A DNA stretch of 23,576 bases from CAZHLD01 sp964533185 (lineage in GTDB: Bacteria; Acidobacteriota; Terriglobia; Acidiferrales; UBA7541): the NCBI GenBank assembly GCA_964533185.1, contig CAZHLD010000048.1, positions 1 through 23,576 on the forward strand, in the 5' to 3' direction. The translations under genes and the position numbers were made by a program. Positions 1 through 5,639 of this stretch are shown here, piece by piece. The notes beneath the pieces are model-generated. The model was not told where the DNA came from, did not search any database, and saw nothing but the letters and a program-made list of their open reading frames with translations. Within the stretch, counting starts at the first letter, position 1; each line of letters opens with the position of its first letter.

Positions 1-347
1 CGGAGCAGTTCTACGTCACGCGCAAGAAAGGCACCGAGCGGCCGTTCGCCAACGAGTACAACGGCAACCACGAAAAGGGGATTTACCGCTGCATCTGCTG
101 TGATACGGCGCTGTTCAGCTCGGCGACGAAGTTTGAGTCCGGCACGGGCTGGCCCAGCTTCTGGGCGCCCATTGCCGAGGAGAATATCGCCCGGGAAAAC
201 GACGCGGGCTTCGGCATGACCCGCATCGAGGTGCTCTGCAAGCGCTGCGACGCGCACATCGGCCACATCTTCGACGACGGCCCGCGTCCCACCGGCCTGC
301 GCTACTGCATGAACTCCGCGGCGCTGCGCTTCGTCAAGTCAGCCTGA
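1..347 (+). CDS. msrB: Peptide-methionine (R)-S-oxide reductase, C-terminal part
   Basis: This is the end of MsrB, which reduces methionine-R-sulfoxide in oxidised proteins back to methionine. The 5' end lies outside the window; the frame is open from base 3 and ends at TGA 345-347, giving 114 visible residues. Two CxxC pairs expected to bind structural zinc are visible (CICC near residue 30 and CKRC near residue 80). The catalytic cysteine sits in RYCMNSAALRF close to the C-terminus, the standard MsrB ending. The FESGTGWPSFW segment of the fold is intact. The visible part looks functional. Without the N-terminus it cannot be told whether this is a single-domain MsrB or an MsrA-MsrB fusion, or whether it has a signal peptide. 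Confidence 0.96.
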   Translation, partial: EQFYVTRKKGTERPFANEYNGNHEKGIYRCICCDTALFSSATKFESGTGWPSFWAPIAEENIARENDAGFGMTRIEVLCKRCDAHIGHIFDDGPRPTGLRYCMNSAALRFVKSA

Positions 348-501
348 GAAACATCTGCCACAGAGGCGCAGAGACACAGAGCCGCGCAGGAGCTGGCCCC
401 GATGGAATCGGGGCGGTGATCGAACCTGTTGAGCTCGAGGGTATTTTCGCGTTCAACCAGAACGAGACAGGAATCCACTTGCGCTCATGAGGCGGGACAG
501 T

Positions 502-530
502 TTGACCGCTGTCGAGGCGGGGGATAGAGT
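502..530 (+). promoter_or_regulatory. Candidate sigma70-type promoter for the GT-C-like gene
   Basis: TTGACC at 502-507 and TAGAGT at 525-530 are separated by 17 bp (5/6 and 4/6 matches to consensus). Transcription would start near 537, which favours the ATG at 569 as translation start over the nearer TTG 548 or GTG 551. The rest of 348-501 holds no gene. It has a CCCCGAT-GGA-ATCGGGG hairpin at about 396-414 without a T-tract, and a CACAGAG-rich stretch near 359-382. Confidence 0.4.
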
Positions 531-568
531 AACGCGCGGGATGGAAGTTGGTGGAGCGAAACCCGCGA

Positions 569-2125
569 ATGGCCGAGGGAGCTAGTACGCCCGACACGAG
601 CAGCCACCGCGCGTCCGAGGAGGCAGCCACGGAAGCCGGTGCGCCGCAGCCTGCGCGGGGGCGGCCAGGCGACTGGCTGCTTCTCCTGCTGTTGACGGCA
701 ACTTCGATTCCCGTGCATGGCTATCATCTAGGCCATGAGGATCAGGCCGTCTGGCTGCCTGCGGTCAAGAAACAGCTCGATCCCAGCCTCTACCCCTTCG
801 ATTCGACCTTCTTCCTGGCGCAAACGCAACTGAGCCTCTTTGACAAACTGGTGGCGTTCTCGATTCGCGTGACGCACCTGCCGGTCGACTGGGCTGTCTT
901 CCTGTGGCACCTGCTGACGATCTTCCTGGTACTGGCCGGGTGCCTGTTGCTGGCCCGGCGGTGCTTTGCGCGGCCCGCGGCGCAATGGGGCGCGGTGACG
1001 GCGGTCTGGGCGGCGCGGCTGATGATCGCCTCGGGCAGCCAGCTCCCTCTGATGGACCGCTACCTGCACCCGCGCGACCTGGCGGCGGCCGCGGTTCTGT
1101 TGGCGTTGGTGGCGGTGCTGGACCGCAAGTTCCGCGCGCTGGCGTGGCTGGCATTGGCGGCGGTGATCCATCCGACGATGGCGATCATCGGCGCGGCGCA
1201 TCTGGCGTTCCAGGCATGGTCCCCAAGAGTCGGAGTGTCGCGCACGGCGCTGGCCTCCGTGATGCTGTTCGCGCCGCTGCTGCTGCTGCCGCTGGTGATG
1301 ATCGGGCCGGAAACCAACCTGGCGTGGCGCGCGGCGCTGCATGCGCGGACGTATCTCTTCCCGCTGCAGTGGCCCTGGTATGAATGGGTGGGAGTGGTGG
1401 TGCCGCTGGGGATGCTGGTGTGGTATGCGCGAGCGGCGCGGCGCAATGGCCGGAGGATGGTGGCGCACATCAGCGCGCGCGTGGCGCTGGCCGGCGGCCT
1501 GGGCGTCGCAGGAGCGCTGGTGATCACCACGGTACCAGCGCTCGAGCGTCTGGTGCCTGCCGAACCCATGCGCGTGCTGCACCTGGTTTACCTGCTGTGG
1601 ATTTTGCTGGGCGGCGGACTGCTGGGGGAATACGTGCTGCGCGACCGGCCGGTGCGCTGGCTGCTGTTTCTGGCCCCGGTGTGTCTGGTGTTTGTTCTGG
1701 CGGACGTGCTGGTGTATCCCTCCAGCCCGCATGTGGAATGGCCGGGCCGGCTCCCGAACAACGCCTGGGTGGAGGCGTTCGATTGGGCGCGGCGGAATAC
1801 GCCGCACAACGCGATCTTCGCGCTGGCGCCAGATTACTTGCGGCGCTCCGGCAACGACCGGCACGGCTTCCGCGCGTTCGCGGAACGCAGCGCGCTGGCG
1901 GACGGCGTAAAAGACTGGGCCGTGGCGGCGAACTCCCCGGAACTCGCGTTCCAGTGGCGGCAGCAGATGGTGGCACTCAGCGGCTGGTACGAGTTCAAGC
2001 GGGCAGACTTTCGCGCGCTCCGGCGCCAATTCGGCGTAACATGGGTGGTGCTGGAGAAGCCGGGCGTCGCGGGACTCTCCTGCCCCTACACCAATGGCGA
2101 GTTGATGGTTTGCCGGACCGATTGA
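569..2125 (+). CDS. Multi-TM membrane protein, GT-C glycosyltransferase-like
   Basis: About 518 residues: a short hydrophilic Ala/Glu-rich N-terminus, then around ten hydrophobic segments from residue 36 on, and a soluble C-terminal portion of roughly 130 residues. Just after the first membrane segment is HEDQ (residues 56-59). An acidic pair in the first extracytoplasmic loop is a hallmark of GT-C enzymes, which use polyprenyl-phosphate sugars. The tail contains NTPHNAIF, a motif style seen in the C-terminal domains of such membrane proteins. The next gene is a polyprenyl-phosphate-mannose synthase type GT2, which would make the expected donor. The pair could therefore glycosylate an exported substrate. 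Function is inferred from layout, not from a recognised family signature. The start could also be TTG 548 or GTG 551; GGAG at 553-556 and the promoter position favour ATG 569. Confidence 0.75.
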   Translation: MAEGASTPDTSSHRASEEAATEAGAPQPARGRPGDWLLLLLLTATSIPVHGYHLGHEDQAVWLPAVKKQLDPSLYPFDSTFFLAQTQLSLFDKLVAFSIRVTHLPVDWAVFLWHLLTIFLVLAGCLLLARRCFARPAAQWGAVTAVWAARLMIASGSQLPLMDRYLHPRDLAAAAVLLALVAVLDRKFRALAWLALAAVIHPTMAIIGAAHLAFQAWSPRVGVSRTALASVMLFAPLLLLPLVMIGPETNLAWRAALHARTYLFPLQWPWYEWVGVVVPLGMLVWYARAARRNGRRMVAHISARVALAGGLGVAGALVITTVPALERLVPAEPMRVLHLVYLLWILLGGGLLGEYVLRDRPVRWLLFLAPVCLVFVLADVLVYPSSPHVEWPGRLPNNAWVEAFDWARRNTPHNAIFALAPDYLRRSGNDRHGFRAFAERSALADGVKDWAVAANSPELAFQWRQQMVALSGWYEFKRADFRALRRQFGVTWVVLEKPGVAGLSCPYTNGELMVCRTD

Positions 2126-2177
2126 ACTGCGCACAGCCCGCGCCGCGCCGTTCGCCCGCCTGCCGAGTCCCTGCCGC

Positions 2178-2909
2178 ATGAGCGCGATCGCCTGCATCGT
2201 CCTGCCGACGTACAACGAAGCTGCAAATCTGGCGCTGTTGCTGCCGCGCATCTTTAATCAACAGGAACGGATCGCGACGCACGAGCTGCACGTGCTCGTG
2301 GTCGACGACAACTCGCCGGACGGCAGCGCAGCGGTGGTGGAAGAGCATCGCAAGCGCTTTCCGCGCCTGCATCTGCTCCGCGGAGAACGCCAGGGCCTGG
2401 GCTGCGCCTACCAGCGCGGGATGGCGCACGCACTCGAGACGCTTCGCCCCGCGCTGATCTTCGAGATGGACGCGGACCTGCAACATGATCCCGACCTGCT
2501 CCCCAGGTTCATCGAGCGCACCCGGGAGGGCTACACGGTGCAGATTGGCTCGCGATTTGTCGCCGGCGGCGCGACGCCCGACTTTCCCTGGCACCGCCGC
2601 CTGTTGAGCCGCGCGGGCAACTGGCTGGCACGGGTGGGCGGCGGGCTGGCACCGATCCGCGACATCACCTCGGGCTACCGCTGCATTGACGCCGCCTTAC
2701 TCGCCCGCTGCGACCTGCACCATCTGGCCACGCGCGGCTATGCGTTCCAGACGTCCCTGCTTTCGGAGCTGGTCCATCACGGCGCCCGTGTCGTCGAAAT
2801 CCCCATCGTGTTTCCCGACCGTCTCTACGGTCGGTCGAAGCTTTCGAGCCGGGATTACGTTGAGTTTCTCGTGATGCTGGTGAAGCTGACGCTGCGGAGG
2901 CTGCGCTAG
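2178..2909 (+). CDS. GT2 polyprenyl-phosphate mannosyltransferase (Dpm1/Ppm1-like)
   Basis: A 243-residue soluble GT-A glycosyltransferase. Members of this group move mannose (sometimes glucose or another hexose) from a nucleotide sugar onto polyprenyl phosphate at the inner face of the membrane. Seen here: the N-terminal strand with TYNEAANL, VVDDNSPDGS (41-50) for nucleotide binding, the metal-binding DADLQHDP (98-105), SRFV with a Gly-rich stretch, and ITSGYR near 170. The length fits the catalytic domain alone, with no GtrA-type or other membrane domain appended, as in the short Dpm1 form. It lies 52 bp after the GT-C-like membrane gene on the same strand, probably co-transcribed, consistent with a donor-making enzyme beside its user. 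The sugar specificity cannot be read from the sequence. Confidence 0.88.
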   Translation: MSAIACIVLPTYNEAANLALLLPRIFNQQERIATHELHVLVVDDNSPDGSAAVVEEHRKRFPRLHLLRGERQGLGCAYQRGMAHALETLRPALIFEMDADLQHDPDLLPRFIERTREGYTVQIGSRFVAGGATPDFPWHRRLLSRAGNWLARVGGGLAPIRDITSGYRCIDAALLARCDLHHLATRGYAFQTSLLSELVHHGARVVEIPIVFPDRLYGRSKLSSRDYVEFLVMLVKLTLRRLR

Positions 2910-3155
2910 CCTCGCGGTGCGTCTCCAGCCTCGCGGAGACGATCGAAGCCCGTCGGGGAAGCGGGGGTTTCGAGCCTCCGGCGCACCCGCCGCTGAATCA
3001 CTTTGCTGCCCGGGATGGAGACGGCATCGCTGGGCTCTGGGAAACAAAAAAGACCTGGGCGATGTGGTTACCATTGGGACGCCGGGACATCTAAGGTTGA
3101 AGGCTGGCGCGAGTTGTGCGCTGCTGCCGAATACGCTCGGGGAGAGGCCGCACAC

Positions 3156-3737
3156 ATGAGCACACCGCTGAAGGTCTTGGGGATCGCCGGGAGCCTGCGC
3201 AAAGGCTCTTACAACCGCGCCGCGTTGCGCGCCGCCGTTGAGCTGGCTCCCGAAGGCGTGGTCATCGAGACGTTTGAGCTGGACGGCATTCCCCCGTTCA
3301 ACCAGGACGACGACCAGCACCCGCCCGCGCGCGTCGTCGAGCTAAAGCGCAAGGTGCGCGAGGCCGACGCCATCCTCTTCGTCACGCCGGAGTACAACTA
3401 CTCCATCCCGGGCGTACTGAAAAACGCGATTGACTGGGGCTCGCGTCCCTACGGCGATAGTTGCTGGGAGGGCAAGCCCGTGGCGGTGATGGGCGCCTCA
3501 GGCGGCGCGCAGGGCACTTCGCGCGCGCAGTACCACCTGCGTCAGGTCTTCGTCTTCCTCGACATGCACCCGCTCAACAGGCCCGAAGTCATGATCGCCC
3601 ACGCCCAAAACAAATTCGACGCGAATGGAAACCTCACCGACGACGACACCCGCAAACACATTCGTGCCCTCCTCGGCACTCTCGCCTCCTGGTCCCGCCG
3701 CCTCCAACACGGCCACAGCGTGACCGCCGCGCGCTAA
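3156..3737 (+). CDS. NADPH-dependent FMN reductase family protein
   Basis: A 193-residue flavodoxin-fold protein of the NADPH-dependent FMN reductase group (relatives of ChrR/YieF and azoreductases), which reduces flavin or quinone and chromate-like acceptors. Diagnostic segments are GSLRKGSYN (12-20), which binds the FMN phosphate, and TPEYNYSIPGVLKNAIDW (77-94), the signature loop over the isoalloxazine ring. The start at ATG 3156 is chosen because GGGGAGAGG lies 8-9 bases upstream and homology begins at once (LKVLGIAGSL); the frame is open further upstream but that part is not family-like. The preceding 246 bp (2910-3155) contains a GTCTCC/GGAGAC hairpin at 2921-2940 and no gene. Physiological substrate unknown. 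Confidence 0.9.
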   Translation: MSTPLKVLGIAGSLRKGSYNRAALRAAVELAPEGVVIETFELDGIPPFNQDDDQHPPARVVELKRKVREADAILFVTPEYNYSIPGVLKNAIDWGSRPYGDSCWEGKPVAVMGASGGAQGTSRAQYHLRQVFVFLDMHPLNRPEVMIAHAQNKFDANGNLTDDDTRKHIRALLGTLASWSRRLQHGHSVTAAR

Positions 3738-3786
3738 CCGCCGCCACGGTGACGGTCGAGTGAGCTGGCAGGGCACGGCTTCAGCC

Positions 3787-3813
3787 TTGCCATAAAGAAA
3801 AGAAAGGTATAAT
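3787..3813 (+). promoter_or_regulatory. Candidate promoter for the cupin gene
   Basis: TTGCCA (3787-3792) and a perfect TATAAT (3808-3813) are 15 bp apart, a little short of the usual 17. A strong GGAGGAGAG ribosome site at 3835-3843 precedes the cupin ATG at 3847. The surrounding segment is noticeably AT-richer than its neighbours. Confidence 0.45.
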
Positions 3814-3846
3814 AGGTATCTTCCACTTTTCTGCGGAGGAGAGAAA

Positions 3847-4341
3847 ATGAAGACTCGTGTGTTGGCCGCTCTTGCGGCTATGGTTGTTTTCGCGCCGCTG
3901 GTTGCATTCCGCGTAGCGGGCCAGGCAAAAAAAGAATCAGCGGCGCCCGCGCACAAGATTGTTCACTTCAGCGACCTGAAGTGGACTCCCATCATTCAGG
4001 GGAGCGACCTGGCCGTCGTTTCGGGCGACCCGGACAAAGAGGGCGAGCCCTTCGTCATCCGCATCCGCACCGCCGACGGCGCCAAAGTGCCCCCGCACTG
4101 GCATCCCGCCGACGAGTACGTCACCGTCTTGAAGGGCACCTTCCTGGTGGGCATGGGCGAGACCTACGATGAGTCCAAGCTCCAAACCATGAACGTTGGC
4201 AATTTCACCTTCATCCCTAAAGAGATGCGCCACTTCGCCTCCGCTCGCGGCGAAACGATCGTGCAGGTCCACGGCATGGGCCCGTTCAAGGTGAACTGGG
4301 TCAATCCGGCGGACGTCATTCCTCCGGACGTGAAAAAGTAG
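3847..4341 (+). CDS. Exported cupin-domain protein
   Basis: A 164-residue protein with an N-terminal Sec-type signal (MKTR, hydrophobic core to about residue 23, then a Lys-rich mature start). The mature part is a single small beta-barrel cupin. Motif 1 is clear: PPHWHPADEYVTVLKGTF, with H84, H86 and E90 as expected metal ligands, and motif 2 supplies H129 in PKEMRHF. The protein is therefore probably a metal-binding periplasmic or secreted cupin, but cupins include enzymes and binding proteins of many kinds and the substrate cannot be named. It has its own promoter-like sequence and a very strong ribosome site, and a 188-bp gap follows, so it is likely transcribed alone. Confidence 0.88.
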   Translation: MKTRVLAALAAMVVFAPLVAFRVAGQAKKESAAPAHKIVHFSDLKWTPIIQGSDLAVVSGDPDKEGEPFVIRIRTADGAKVPPHWHPADEYVTVLKGTFLVGMGETYDESKLQTMNVGNFTFIPKEMRHFASARGETIVQVHGMGPFKVNWVNPADVIPPDVKK

Positions 4342-4380
4342 CGCGCCGTCGCGCGCCTCGGCACTTTCAATTCTCTACGC

Positions 4381-4409
4381 TTGTCTTGACCATTCCATAT
4401 GCATATACT
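4381..4409 (+). promoter_or_regulatory. Candidate promoter for the small secreted protein
   Basis: TTGTCT (4381-4386) and TATACT (4404-4409) are spaced by 17 bp (4/6 and 5/6 matches). The leader would be about 110 nt before ATG 4530, with AGGAG at 4518-4522 as ribosome site. Confidence 0.45.
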
Positions 4410-4529
4410 CCGCGCGGTTGCCCTGGGTTACCCGCGAAGGCTCTCTTGTAATCTTCTCCCTCGCTCAGGGCGTTTGCGAACCGAACAGGTTGTTAGCGCG
4501 ACTAATCGAATCCACACAGGAGAAAAACC

Positions 4530-5024
4530 ATGCGCAAGATTTTGCTTTTGGCGGGCTTACTTCTTCTCGTCACTTCGTTTGCGGAGGCTCAGACCAAGAT
4601 GAGCGGCGTTGCACTTTGCGCCCCATTGAACCCTGTCCACACGCTGAATATCGGCGACCATCCCGGCCACGCCTATGCAGTCGCCCAGGGCACGTGCACT
4701 TGGACCCAGCCCTGGGAAATCGCCGGCATCAAGAACTCGAAAGGAGTGGGGACGCAGCTTCATGAAATCAACGGCGATACCACAAAGGTTCACGGAACGT
4801 ATGTGGACACCATGGCCAACGGCGACAAAGCGTTCTACGCCTTCTCGTTCACGCTGGTCACCAAGTCAGGCACATCCCAGGTCATGAACCACAAATGGCA
4901 ACTTGTCGGTGGCACTGGCAAACTCAAAGGCGCGAAGGGTCAGGGAATCTGCACAGCCACGCCGGCCGGCCCCGACGGCAGCACGAATTACGCTTGCAGC
5001 GGCGAGTACACTTCCCCCAAGTAG
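4530..5024 (+). CDS. Small secreted protein of unknown function
   Basis: A 164-residue protein with a textbook Sec signal: MRKI, a leucine-rich core, and cleavage predicted after AEA at residue 20. The mature protein is rich in Gly, Thr and aromatic residues in alternating patterns, suggesting an all-beta barrel. The stretch GGTGKLKGAKGQGICTA near residues 129-145 resembles the GGTGKYKGAKG turn of small lipocalin-like or allene-oxide-cyclase-like barrels. That resemblance is to a motif only and no enzymatic role is claimed. Four cysteines in the mature part (near 30, 57, 142 and 156) could form disulfides. AGGAG 8 bases upstream fixes the start. It is monocistronic by spacing: a palindromic repeat and a tRNA gene follow. 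Confidence 0.8.
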   Translation: MRKILLLAGLLLLVTSFAEAQTKMSGVALCAPLNPVHTLNIGDHPGHAYAVAQGTCTWTQPWEIAGIKNSKGVGTQLHEINGDTTKVHGTYVDTMANGDKAFYAFSFTLVTKSGTSQVMNHKWQLVGGTGKLKGAKGQGICTATPAGPDGSTNYACSGEYTSPK

Positions 5025-5065
5025 GTTGTCGCAGCTTCATCAGCGTGCTGGAAAGAAGTGCGCGG

Positions 5066-5105
5066 GTGCCCCACCCTTCCCGCTTCAGCGGGAAGGGTGG
5101 GCCAC
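5066..5105. repeat. Palindromic repeat, TGCCCCACCCTT family, copy A
   Basis: A perfect 14-bp stem (5070-5083 with 5088-5101) closes a TTCA loop; three more pairs (5066-5068 with 5103-5105) extend it past one mismatch. There is no T-tract, so it is a poor intrinsic terminator. The TGCCCCACCCTT arm (5067-5078) recurs at 15985-15996, and its stem partner recurs at 9155-9184. Confidence 0.85.
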
Positions 5106-5275
5106 TCCTTCGCCTCACCTCTCGCACCTCGCATCGAATCTTGCGCAGCCGCGCCTTTGCAAGACGTTCGCAGCCGCAACGAAGACGCGTTCCTGATTGG
5201 CCCAGCGCATTGCCAATTTCGCTGCCGCCGCTTCGTCGTTCCCTCTGAGCCGTGCTAAAATTGCCCCGCCACACT

Positions 5276-5352
5276 AGGCCCGTAGCTCAGTTGGTTAGAG
5301 CGCCTGCTTGACACGCAGGAGGTCTGCGGTTCGAGCCCGCACGGGCCTACCA
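5276..5352 (+). tRNA. tRNA-Val (anticodon GAC), CCA encoded
   Basis: A full cloverleaf can be folded by hand. The acceptor stem AGGCCCG (5276-5282) pairs with CGGGCCT (5342-5348). The D arm is GCTC/GAGC (5285-5288 and 5298-5301). The anticodon stem CCTGC/GCAGG flanks the loop TTGACAC (5308-5314), giving anticodon GAC at 5310-5312. There is a 5-nt variable loop, and the T arm is TGCGG/CCGCA around TTCGAGC. The discriminator is A5349 and CCA is encoded at 5350-5352. All stem pairs are Watson-Crick. Confidence 0.97.
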
Positions 5353-5368
5353 TTTTGATGGCTGAATG

Positions 5369-5455
5369 AGTTGGTTCGAGCGGGCCGACCCGGTCGGCCA
5401 GGTCTGCGGTTTCCTTCGGCAGGCTCAGGACAAGCTCGCCCGCACGGACCTAGCA
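5369..5455 (+). pseudogene. Decayed tandem copy of the tRNA-Val gene
   Basis: Starting 80 bp downstream of the matching tRNA position, 14 bases of the D arm match at 13 (5369-5382). The next 17 bases replace the anticodon arm with an unrelated perfect palindrome (GGCCGAC-CCG-GTCGGCC, 5383-5399). Then 12/12 bases of the variable loop and T arm match (5400-5411). A 23-base interruption splits the T loop, after which 16/18 bases match to the acceptor and CCA position (5438-5455). The acceptor 5' strand is lost and the anticodon arm is alien, so it cannot be a working tRNA-Val. It looks like a tandem duplicate invaded by palindromic repeats. Confidence 0.8.
5412..5431 (-). repeat. Short unit of the TCCTGAG/CGAAGGA repeat family
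   Basis: Read on the minus strand it is GTCCTGAG, a four-base core, then CCGAAGGA. These are the same flanks that border the larger palindromes at 12435-12467 and 15021-15228. It interrupts the T loop of the tRNA-Val relic. Confidence 0.65.
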
Positions 5456-5524
5456 TCCTTCTCTCCCGCCTTGCGTTGCACGGCTGGAACCCGTCGCCGG
5501 GCCCGCGCAGCAGGCCGAAAGAGC

Positions 5525-5551
5525 TTGTGATTTTCGGGGAAAGAGTATAAA
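5525..5551 (+). promoter_or_regulatory. Tentative promoter for the TPR kinase gene
   Basis: TATAAA at 5546-5551 is a good -10 element in an AT-rich patch; the best -35, TTGTGA at 5525-5530, is 15 bp away and weak. A leader of about 80 nt would precede the GTG start at 5640. Confidence 0.3.
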
Positions 5552-5639
5552 GAGTCCCACGAGAAAGCCGGAATAACCTGTCAGCCGAACGTCTCCCGCT
5601 CGTGCGCGACGGGGCATACCTCCGGGTGGGACTTCTTCC

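Noticed and set aside
728..2251. Very long open frame antisense to the GT-C-like gene
   Set aside because: Rich in His, Arg and Gln with no domain pattern; it mirrors the codon bias of the plus-strand membrane protein.
2917..3159. Possible 80-codon gene before the FMN reductase
   Set aside because: No family pattern or ribosome site; it runs into the reductase start in another frame.
5066..5105. Intrinsic terminator after the small secreted protein
   Set aside because: The stem is strong but no T-tract follows, and the arm sequence recurs elsewhere, so it is better called a repeat.
5369..5455. Second functional tRNA (anticodon-position bases CCG, Arg-like)
   Set aside because: Position 33 is not U, the T loop is split by 23 nt and the acceptor 5' strand is missing.
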